Both the position numbers and the translations under genes were made by a program. 64,000 bases of DNA, taken from the NCBI RefSeq assembly GCF_004001045.1, contig NZ_BIMK01000018.1, positions 62,001 to 126,000 of the forward strand, given 5' to 3'. The DNA is from Paenibacillus chibensis (GTDB lineage Bacteria; Bacillota; Bacilli; Paenibacillales; Paenibacillaceae). The notes under the pieces were generated by a model. It saw nothing but the letters and a program-made list of their open reading frames with translations, was not told the origin of the DNA and did not search any database. Below are positions 27,338 through 35,400 of the stretch, in pieces (position 1 is the stretch's first letter; each line of letters begins with the position of its first letter).

Positions 27338-27389
27338 CCCGATCCCTCTCCTTTCGCTTCTGTTCTCCGCTGGTCGGCAAGCCACTACT

Positions 27390-28271
27390 TCAAGAAATGC
27401 CGAGCCGATCGGGCTTCAGCAGCTCAAACAAGCCGTCAAGGCATTCGCGTGTCGCGGCCTCGCCCCCGTCGGAGAAAGCATATCCCGACGGCCGCTTCAG
27501 CTGCTCCTCGCTTAAGGCAGAGGCAAGCCGGTAATGCGTCTCGACGACCAGCCAGCCCTCGTACCCGTCGGCCGCCAGCCGGTCCAACAGGTCCGAATAG
27601 CCGACCTGGCCCCGGCCGATCGCCACCGCTTCTGTCCGCTCCGGCCCGCGAACGGCATCCTTCGCATGCATGTGTACCATCAGGCCGCACAGCGCTTCGT
27701 ACCCGTCCGGGTAAGGCCGTTCGCCGGCCGGGTCCCATAAATCGTTGCCCGGATCGTATAGCGCCCGGACTTGAGGGGACGAGACGGCTTGCACGAGGGC
27801 TGCCACCTTCTCGCCGTTGGTCGCGTTCACGGACGGGTCCGCTTCCACAATGAAGATGGTCCCAAACTCCTCCATCACCGGCACCACGAGCTCCAGCTCC
27901 CGGACGATCCGCGGGAATGCAGTCTCCCAGTCCCCGTCGGCCCAGAAGCTGAAGCCCCGGATATACGGCGCGCCGAACTGCCGGGCCAGCTCCGCGTACC
28001 TGCGGAGCATGCGGTGATGCGCAGCCGTCTCTTCCACGTTCCCCAGATTGCATTTGAATACCGGCGTCGATAATCCGCAGACGCGAAGCTCGGCATCGTG
28101 AATCCGGGCGGCGATTTCATTCACCCGCTGCCCGCTGAGGCGATGCAACTGCTTGCCTTCCACCGACCGAAGCTCCAAGCCTTCCAGTCCATAATCTTTT
28201 GCGATCCGGATCGCATCCTCGATATCCTGCGAGATTTCATCCGTGATGACGCCCAGTTTAAAGCATGCCAT
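27390..28271 (-). CDS. Sugar phosphate isomerase/epimerase (xylose isomerase-like TIM barrel)
   Basis: This 293-residue cytoplasmic TIM-barrel enzyme of the AP endonuclease 2 superfamily shows MACFKLGVITDEISQDIEDA, GLEGLELRSVEGKQLH and metal-site candidates in FIVEADPSVNATNG (Glu), LYDPGNDLWDP (Asp), LMVHMHAKDAV (His) and WLVVETHY (Glu). It probably catalyses an aldose-ketose or keto-sugar epimerisation. AAAAGGAGGCGGCAAGGGC precedes the ATG. It lies between two Gfo/Idh/MocA oxidoreductases and the nag genes in one operon. That combination often serves 3-keto or amino-sugar catabolism. Exact substrate unknown. Confidence 0.88.
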   Translation of the reverse strand: MACFKLGVITDEISQDIEDAIRIAKDYGLEGLELRSVEGKQLHRLSGQRVNEIAARIHDAELRVCGLSTPVFKCNLGNVEETAAHHRMLRRYAELARQFGAPYIRGFSFWADGDWETAFPRIVRELELVVPVMEEFGTIFIVEADPSVNATNGEKVAALVQAVSSPQVRALYDPGNDLWDPAGERPYPDGYEALCGLMVHMHAKDAVRGPERTEAVAIGRGQVGYSDLLDRLAADGYEGWLVVETHYRLASALSEEQLKRPSGYAFSDGGEAATRECLDGLFELLKPDRLGIS

Positions 28272-28385
28272 GCCCTTGCCGCCTCCTTTTCGCGTAGCTC
28301 CGTCATGTTCACTGCATGAATATTTAATGGCCTAATCCTTCTTTGGCGCTTGGAGGCTGGTGTTCTTCATCATGGGCTTGCCGGC

Positions 28386-29306
28386 TTAGTCCAACACCTT
28401 CAGCGCTACAGTCCGGCCCGTACGCCGGCTTTCGTTCGCCGCCTCCAGAAAAGCAATCACCTCGACGGTTTCCCGGATATCCAGCGGCGCAGCTCCGGTT
28501 AGGAACATGCGCATCACCGCCTCCAGCATGCTGGCATAATACGGCTTCGAGGCGGCGTAAATATCCACGAATTCCGTGCCCTCTTCCCGGTGCAGCAGTG
28601 CCCCGAAGCGCTTATTGCCCTTCCGGTTGCCGCGCAGCGTACCGATGCGGCCGTCGGACCACATCCCGACGGCTACGTCGTGATCCTCCGCGGTGGTGAC
28701 CTTGACCTCGACACAGCCGGGACCCATGCAGCGGTACAGCATGTCGGCCATATGAATGCCGTACCAGTAAAATCCCGGCTGCGTCGGCTGCAGCTCCATC
28801 GGTCCGCTGCAGTCCGCGCCGATGATTTGCCCTTTCCCTTCATCGCTGGCGGCCGCTGCCAGGTTCTCCGCCCAGCGCACCGAGGAGCAGCTCATGAGCG
28901 GCACGCCATGCTCTTCGGCGATGCGAGCCATCGCCAGCGCGTCCCGGCTTGCGAGCGCAAACGGCTTATCGACGAATACAGGCTTCCCGTAGGGCGCCAC
29001 GGCCGCAAGCTGCTCCAAGTGCAGCCTGCCGTCCACGGTGAGGAGCATGATCGCATCCGCTTCTTCGGCAACCTCCTCCAGCCGATCCGTCATCCGTACG
29101 CCGAATTCGTCGCGGATTTGGGCCGTATATGCCGGTACCCGGCTGATGCTAAGCGGGAAATCCGGCGATCCTCCCGGAAACGCCACGGTCACGGTTCCGC
29201 CCTGCACATGGAACGGATGCGCAGGCCGGTTGAGCATTTCCGCAAATAATGGGGCATGGGAAGTATCCAGGCCAATCATGCCGATGTTCAACATGTTCGA
29301 GTCCAT
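28386..29306 (-). CDS. Gfo/Idh/MocA family oxidoreductase (divergent)
   Basis: This 306-residue NAD(P)-dependent sugar dehydrogenase-like protein has an N-terminal Rossmann domain starting LNIGMIGLDTSHAPLFAEML, where GxGxxG is degenerate (GMIGLDTS). The family motif EKP appears as VFVDKPFAL with Lys near residue 116. The C-terminal alpha/beta domain includes FYWYGIHMADMLYR with the likely catalytic His. The degenerate nucleotide loop is unusual, so cofactor binding may differ. CTGGAGGCGTATAAGC precedes the ATG. It starts two bases after the end of the upstream Gfo/Idh gene, so the two are translationally coupled and may act in sequence. Confidence 0.87.
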   Translation of the reverse strand: MDSNMLNIGMIGLDTSHAPLFAEMLNRPAHPFHVQGGTVTVAFPGGSPDFPLSISRVPAYTAQIRDEFGVRMTDRLEEVAEEADAIMLLTVDGRLHLEQLAAVAPYGKPVFVDKPFALASRDALAMARIAEEHGVPLMSCSSVRWAENLAAAASDEGKGQIIGADCSGPMELQPTQPGFYWYGIHMADMLYRCMGPGCVEVKVTTAEDHDVAVGMWSDGRIGTLRGNRKGNKRFGALLHREEGTEFVDIYAASKPYYASMLEAVMRMFLTGAAPLDIRETVEVIAFLEAANESRRTGRTVALKVLD

Positions 29307-29308
29307 GC

Positions 29309-30352
29309 TTATACGCCTCCAGGCTGCAGCTTCACTTCTTTACCGGTCCGGGCGGATTCGTAAATGGCCAATATCAGGTCGACCGATTTGCGCGCCTCTT
29401 CCCCGGATATGAGCGGCTCGCGGTTCTCCTTCACCGCGCCGATCAAATCATCAATCAGCATATAATGTCCATCGGCCGAAATCGCGCGCGGATCATCGGT
29501 GCCGTCGGCGGTTCCTTGTGACGTGCCGGTCGGAGCCGCGTCATCGTCTACCGTTTTCCACACTTTAAAGCCGCTGTCTCCGTATACGATCGAGCCGTGC
29601 TCCCCATGGATTTCAAAACGCGCCTCCTGGCCCGGGTTCACCGTCGTCGCCCCTTGGATGACTCCATAGGCTCCATTCGCATACTTCACCACCGCAACGG
29701 CTGTATCCTCCACCTCGATGTCATGAATCAGCGGTGAAGCGTACGCGAACACACTCTCCACGTCGCCCATCATCCACTGGATAATGTCCACGCCGTGAAC
29801 GCCCTGATTCATCAGCGCCCCACCGCCGTCCAGGGCCCATGTGCCGCGCCAGCCGGCGCTCTTGTAATATTCGCGGCTTCGGAAATATTTCAGGTAAGCG
29901 TCCCCCAAAACCAGCTTGCCCAGCTTGCCTTCCACGATCGCCCTTTTCGTCAGGAGGGCTTCCCGCGTCGTCCGTTTCTGAAATACGGTTGCCAGCTTCA
30001 CCCCGTTCGACCGGCAGGCTTCGATCATTTCATCCATGTCCTTCGCCGTAATGCCCAGCGGCTTCTCGCAAAATACATGCTTGCCGGCCCGTGCCGCCGC
30101 GACGGTAATGTCCCGGTGCAGACCGCTCGGCACACAGACGCAGACCGCGTCCGCTTCCCCTTCCTTCAACAGCTGTTCCACGTTTCTGTATGTCGGCGGC
30201 GATCCGAACTCCCTCGCCAGCGCCTCGGCCTTCTCCTCTACCTCATCCACGATGGCCGTAAGCTCGGCCTCCGGATGGCTGACAATCGCACGGGCGTGAA
30301 GCGGTGATATGACGCCCGCGCCGACAATGGCAAACCTCATCTTTTTCATCAT
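29309..30352 (-). CDS. Gfo/Idh/MocA family oxidoreductase
   Basis: This 347-residue NAD(P)-dependent oxidoreductase has the Rossmann start MRFAIVGAGVISPLHARAI (GAGxxxxxHA), the EKP motif HVFCEKPLGITAKDM, and a C-terminal substrate domain with GALMNQGVHGVDIIQWMMGD carrying the conserved GxHxxD. The ATG at 30352 follows AGGAGGTCGCA; a start at 30379 would precede that site and is rejected. It is the first gene of the operon ending at nagA. It probably oxidises or reduces a sugar that then enters through the isomerase and NagB/NagA steps. Confidence 0.92.
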   Translation of the reverse strand: MMKKMRFAIVGAGVISPLHARAIVSHPEAELTAIVDEVEEKAEALAREFGSPPTYRNVEQLLKEGEADAVCVCVPSGLHRDITVAAARAGKHVFCEKPLGITAKDMDEMIEACRSNGVKLATVFQKRTTREALLTKRAIVEGKLGKLVLGDAYLKYFRSREYYKSAGWRGTWALDGGGALMNQGVHGVDIIQWMMGDVESVFAYASPLIHDIEVEDTAVAVVKYANGAYGVIQGATTVNPGQEARFEIHGEHGSIVYGDSGFKVWKTVDDDAAPTGTSQGTADGTDDPRAISADGHYMLIDDLIGAVKENREPLISGEEARKSVDLILAIYESARTGKEVKLQPGGV

Positions 30353-30536
30353 TGCGACCTCCTTAATCGGTGAATGCACCGCGGACTTTCATCTCCATTC
30401 TAAAAACAGCCGCCCCGGCTGCCAATCCTCCGTTGTTCCGCTTTGCCCGCATCTTTGGCATCAGCCGCAAAATGGAAGATGAATCCGCAGAAGTGCGTAT
30501 TCAGATGTATATGAGGCTTGGCAGCGCGATTATCGC

Positions 30537-30566
30537 AAAAAAAAGAAGATGCATTCCGCATCTTCC
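30537..30566 (-). terminator. Terminator of the HxlR gene
   Basis: GAAGATGC pairs with GCATCTTC across five bases; on the minus strand the stem is followed by nine T residues. It lies 16 bp past the HxlR stop. Confidence 0.92.
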
Positions 30567-30581
30567 CTGCTTCACTCACCT

Positions 30582-30944
30582 TTATGCTTGTATTCTGTCT
30601 TGCTCCCGGGGCTGCTCCTCGAGATTCCATCTGGCAGCCCAGCGCTCCATTTCCAAAAGGGCCGTCTTAAAATCCATGCCCTTCTCGGTCAGCGAATACT
30701 CCACCGTCACAGGCACCGTCGGGAACACCCGTCGAGAGACGATGCCGCTATGCTCCAAATGGCGGAGCGCATTGGACAAGGATTGCGTCTTGACGACGGC
30801 CAGGTCCCGACTGAGCTGATTGAACCTTCTCGGCCCCTTCGACAGCTCCGCGATCACTAAAAAGGCCCACTTCGCCCCCAAAATCTGCAGCACGGAGCAA
30901 ATATTCGAGAGGTCTTCCTTATCGCCTGGCTGAGATTGTTCCAT
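30582..30944 (-). CDS. HxlR family winged-helix regulator
   Basis: This 120-residue MarR-like wHTH protein of the HxlR family has ICSVLQILGAKWAFLVIAEL (the family's Cys and Trp positions), GPRRFNQLSRDL and the recognition helix TQSLSNALRHLEHSGIVSRR, followed by the beta wing VPVTVEYSLTEKG. HxlR members sense aldehydes, quinones or oxidants, often through the N-terminal Cys, here Cys16. AAGGAGATGATTGGTAT precedes the ATG. It is divergent from an MFS pump, and a perfect 21-bp palindrome (30984-31004) lies between them. It therefore probably represses or activates both. Confidence 0.92.
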   Translation of the reverse strand: MEQSQPGDKEDLSNICSVLQILGAKWAFLVIAELSKGPRRFNQLSRDLAVVKTQSLSNALRHLEHSGIVSRRVFPTVPVTVEYSLTEKGMDFKTALLEMERWAARWNLEEQPREQDRIQA

Positions 30945-30983
30945 ATACCAATCATCTCCTTACCATTTGTAAGTAACTCCATG

Positions 30984-31004
30984 TATTTGGATAACATCCA
31001 AATA
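30984..31004. promoter_or_regulatory. Palindromic operator between HxlR and MFS genes
   Basis: TATTTGGAT-AAC-ATCCAAATA has perfect 9-bp arms. It sits 40 bp from the HxlR start and 82 bp from the MFS start, in the divergent promoter region. It is the only extended palindrome there, so HxlR is the likely ligand. Confidence 0.75.
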
Positions 31005-31085
31005 TTTTGCGTCCTTACTAAAGAAATGTAACACCATTATAATGCAATGGAGAGCTCTCCAACATCCCCGAAAGGAATGATTTTG

Positions 31086-32249
31086 ATGAACCGTTTGTTT
31101 ATATATATTCTGACGTTGGGCGTTTTTCTCACCGCCACTTCCGAACTTATCGTCTCCGGCATCTTATACGTCATCGCTTCCGATCTCCGTATTTCGGTTG
31201 CGCTTGCGGGGCAACTGGTTACGGTTTACTCGCTTGCTTTTGCCTTCTTAACGCCCGTGATTGTATTTTTCACGTCCCGTTGGGAACGCAAAAGGGTGCT
31301 GCTCCTGTCGCTCGTTCTCTTTATGCTGGGAAGCGCAGCTTCCATCGTCCCTCATTTCGGTGTCATTCTGGTTTCCAGGGCCCTTTTGGGCGTAAGCTCG
31401 GGCGTATACCTGGTGACGGCTTTCGCTGCCGCGGCCAAAATCTCCCCTCCCGACAAAGTCGGCGCCGCCATCGGCACGATCGTGCTCGGCTTTAGTTCCG
31501 CCATGATTTTGGGCGTTCCGATCGGCATCGCCATTACCAAATGGCTCAATTGGCAATCCATCTTCGTGATTCTCGGCGTGCTGAGCCTGTTGATGGCCCT
31601 TGTCATTCTCCGGTTTCTTCCGCGCATGTCCGGCGACGAGCCGGCTTCATTACGCCGGCAGTTCAGAGTACTGAGCTCCGGCATCATCGCCAGCCTGCTC
31701 CTGCTCAGCTTTTTCCGCGAGTCCGGAAATTCCGTCCTGCTGACGTATTTGACGACATTCCTGAACGAACTGCTTCATTTGAACGCGGGAACGATCAGCC
31801 TGCTCATGCTCGGGCTTGGACTCATCGGCGCGATGGCCGCCCGACTGGGCGGCTCCGGCGCCGATCGTTGGGGAACCCGCCGCATCATTCTCGCCAGTTT
31901 AATCATGCATGTGTCAGCACTGCTCCTGCTCCCGCTATTCACGGGCTCGCTCGCCGCAGAAATCGTGCTGATCGGATTCATCATGTTTTCGATGTTTATG
32001 GGCGGACCTGCTCTGCAAACCCATGTGATCAAGCAGGCTCCCGAGTCTTCCAGCCTCGTCCTCAGCCTCAACACGTCGATGATTCATTTGGGCCTCGCCG
32101 CTGGTGCCGGTTCGGGCGGCATGCTGATCGAACGCACCTCGACGGTCCTGTACAATCCATGGCTGGCCGGAATCGTTGTGACGATCGGGCTTGGGACAGC
32201 GCTCCTAAGCTTCGCGCTCGGCAAACGGCACTCTGCTCAAACTGCGTAA
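31086..32249 (+). CDS. MFS transporter, drug/arabinose efflux type
   Basis: This 387-residue, 12-helix major facilitator of the YdhP/AraJ/DHA1 type begins MNRLFIYILTLGVFLTATSE. The cytoplasmic loop between helices 2 and 3 carries FFTSRWERKRVLLLSL, a motif A variant, and helix 5 has a GxxxGxPxG-like run (GVPIGIAITKW). ATG at 31086 follows AAAGGAATGATTTTG; an in-frame ATG at 31077 inside that site was rejected. It is divergent from and probably controlled by the HxlR regulator. It exports a small toxic compound of unknown identity. Confidence 0.9.
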   Translation: MNRLFIYILTLGVFLTATSELIVSGILYVIASDLRISVALAGQLVTVYSLAFAFLTPVIVFFTSRWERKRVLLLSLVLFMLGSAASIVPHFGVILVSRALLGVSSGVYLVTAFAAAAKISPPDKVGAAIGTIVLGFSSAMILGVPIGIAITKWLNWQSIFVILGVLSLLMALVILRFLPRMSGDEPASLRRQFRVLSSGIIASLLLLSFFRESGNSVLLTYLTTFLNELLHLNAGTISLLMLGLGLIGAMAARLGGSGADRWGTRRIILASLIMHVSALLLLPLFTGSLAAEIVLIGFIMFSMFMGGPALQTHVIKQAPESSSLVLSLNTSMIHLGLAAGAGSGGMLIERTSTVLYNPWLAGIVVTIGLGTALLSFALGKRHSAQTA

Positions 32250-32380
32250 ATGAAAGGGCATATCCTCCTCCGCGGGCATTTACCTTCACGGCTGTATTCA
32301 ACCGTATGCCAAAATTCGCACAGGAGTACAATCGTCAGCATCTGCCCGTTCCCGCCTTCTTCAGATCATATGAGGACAAC

Positions 32381-32417
32381 AAAAAATAAGAAGATGCCTG
32401 GGGCATCTTCTTATTTT
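32381..32417. terminator. Bidirectional terminator between MFS and SLH-protein genes
   Basis: AAATAAGAAGATGCC pairs with GGCATCTTCTTATTT across three to four bases, flanked by A- and T-runs on both sides, in a convergent gap. Confidence 0.93.
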
Positions 32418-32447
32418 GTCAAAACCTATGACTACTGCGCGACCGGG

Positions 32448-35400
32448 CTATTTCGCAATGCGTTCGCTGCCTGCGGTCGTCCGTGTAAAAGCATGATCCA
32501 AGGAAGCTTCTTCAATGTCACCGTAAGCCCAGTGATCAGCGGCGACATCCTGCCAGGTCGGAACCGTCACACCCTCCAAAGGTCCGCGCTTCAGGATGCG
32601 ATTGATGACCGTAACAGCCTCCGCACGCGTCAATGGCTGGTTGGGACGGAAGGTGCCGTCCGGCATGCCTTTCATGATGCCTGCTTGAACAACCAGGCTC
32701 ATGTCCTTCTCACCCCAATGTCCCGAAATATCGGCCAAGCCGGTAAGGAGTGGACCCTCCTGCGCCTCCAAGTGAAGCCAGCGGCTTACGACCGCGGCCA
32801 TCTCGGCACGCGTAATCGATTGCTCCGGATGGAACAGCCCATCCGTAAAGCCCTTCATGAGTCCTTTCTCGGTCGCTTCGCGGATCGCTCCCTGTGCCCA
32901 ATGCGTGGAGCGGATATCCGGATATGCCGCCGCATCGGTAACAGCGGTTCCTCCGATGCCCACCCGGCTCAGAATGGTAGCCATCTCTGCACGGGTAAGG
33001 CTTTTTCCCGGCTTGAACGTGCCATCAGGATATCCTGCGACATATGCCTTGTGACTTCCTTCGGAACCCGATGCCGAAGCGCTCGAGCTCAGGATTCCGC
33101 CCTGCCCGATTCCATGATCCTTCAAATACTGTGCCAGCTCGTCGATGTTGACGATCGTAAATGTGCTGAACTTGTCGATGCTAAAGGAAAGTCCCATTCT
33201 AGTATCGTCATAAGGCACCACGACAGGTTTGACGAGCGCGCGCTCGCCGTCGCTATGCTCGATAAACACGGCCAGGTTGGCCATGAATGCTTCCCGCTTC
33301 GCCTGGTCGGCAGGAACGGAGGCTGGGTCGAGCGGCAGCGTGATCGTCACAGCACGGCTGCTCAGGTTGGTTTCGATCGTCATCGGACGGCCGACCACAT
33401 AAATGCTGCCAGTGCCAAGCACCTCTCGAACGATACGTTCCTGCTTGGCACGCGTTTCTACCTGTTTGCGTTCATCTTCCTTTTTAATAGGTACGATGCG
33501 GAAATACAGGTCTTCGCTGAGCCCGGCCAAAGATTCGGCAGGAATATGGATTTGGCCGTTTTGCGAATAAATCGTCAAATCAAGACCTGCATTCACGAGC
33601 TTTCCTACGGCATCTTTAGAGATGCTGATATCGATTTGCGATACTTCGTCCTTCGCGTCCGGAAGGAACAACCGCGCTGTCGTGGAGCCGCTCGCTTTGG
33701 CTGTCTTCACGGTTTCTTCAGCTTGGCTGGACGTATAGTTGACCATGTCCTTTTTCGTCTTGTCCGGCAGCGTCGTTCGGGTAATGACCGTTTTCGCGGC
33801 ATTTTCGAACTGTGAGCCTTTGCCGACCTGTACGTTTAACGTGATCGTTTCTGTGGAAGGCTGCGGAGCCGGTGATGGATCAACTCCTCCTCCAGAGCCC
33901 CCGCCGTTTCCTTGACCGTTACCCGGCACAGGCGCCTTGGCCTTGACGATCAGTGTAATTTCTTTCGTTTCCGTGGCGTCCCCTTTTTTGATGGTCGCCT
34001 TCAAAGTGATGGTCTGATCCCCTTGACTGCTGGCCGGACGTGTAACTTTTCCGGTAGACGGATCGACGTAGCCTTCCGGCTCGCTGGTCCAAACGATGTC
34101 GGTCCCATGCTCTCCGTGCTTCGGAAGTTCAATATCGCTCGTGACGTTATTTTCGTTCTCGCCTTCATGATAGACGATGTTCAGATCGGCTTTATCCCGT
34201 TCCACGGCTTCCTGATCCGTCATCGGCTTCGCTTTGATGATCACCGTAAATTCTTTCGTTTCCGTGACGTCTCCCTTTGTAACGGTCGCCTTCAAGGTGA
34301 TTGTCTGATCCCCTTGACTGTAGGAGGGACGCGTAACTGTTCCGGTAGACGGATCGACATAGCCTTCCGGTTCGCTGCTCCAAACGATATCGGTCCCATG
34401 CTCTCCGTGCTTTGGAAGCTCGATATCGCTTGTGACGTTATTTTCGTCCTCGCCTTCATCATAGCCGATGTCCAGGTCGGCTTTGTCCAGCTCCACGGAT
34501 TCCTGATCCGTCTTCGGCCGTGCTTTGACGAGAAGCGTGAAGGTTTTGGTGTCCGTCACGTCACCATTGGTAATCATTGCGGTCAGCGTCACCGTCTTGT
34601 CTCCTGCTGGTCTTACCACGGTGCCATCCGTTCCGATCACATCGGGATCGCTGGAGGCCCAGGTAATCTGGGAACCGTTCGCACCGCTTGTCTTCAAACC
34701 GACATCGCCGGTAACGCGGGTGCTCGAATCGCCTTCTTGATAAATAACGTCCAACATGCTCTTATCCAGCTGAACGACTGTATTTTGACTAGGCACGTCC
34801 AAATAGAAGCTGTTGGAGGTCAAGCTATTCTCGGTTCCCTCTACCCCGTTCGGCTGGATCGTAACCGAAGCATATTTGGAAATATTATTTTTTACGATGG
34901 TCCGGCCTGTAAACGTCACGACAATCGTCTGATCGTCCGATTTAACGGCATTATACGTAACGCCGTCAGGCAAATTATTGATGATTAAGCCCGTTTCCGC
35001 GCCGGAGGCAAACTTGCCCTTGCTCAGCGTAACGGTCAGCTGGGGAGCAATCGTTCCGTCCGGCTGGTCCATAATACGGTCTGGTGTCACCGTAATGGTT
35101 GGCGGCGGGTCTTGGAACATGATGCCGAACGAATTCGATTGTACGTCTTCGGCCAACGTAATCTTCTCGCCCGGAACATCGATTCGATCCTCGTTCGGGT
35201 CAATGCATTCCTTCACGACCGATAGGACAATATTCGAAACGCTGTTCACCGCCGAATGATCCAGCGCTTTGCCGGTCAGCGTAACGTACAGCTCATCATC
35301 GATGCTTCTTACCGAGCCGACTTCAAGCCCTGGCGGAAGGTTATCGATCCGAATGTCCCCGACTGTCAGCGGATGCTTAAACGATCCATGATATAGCGCT

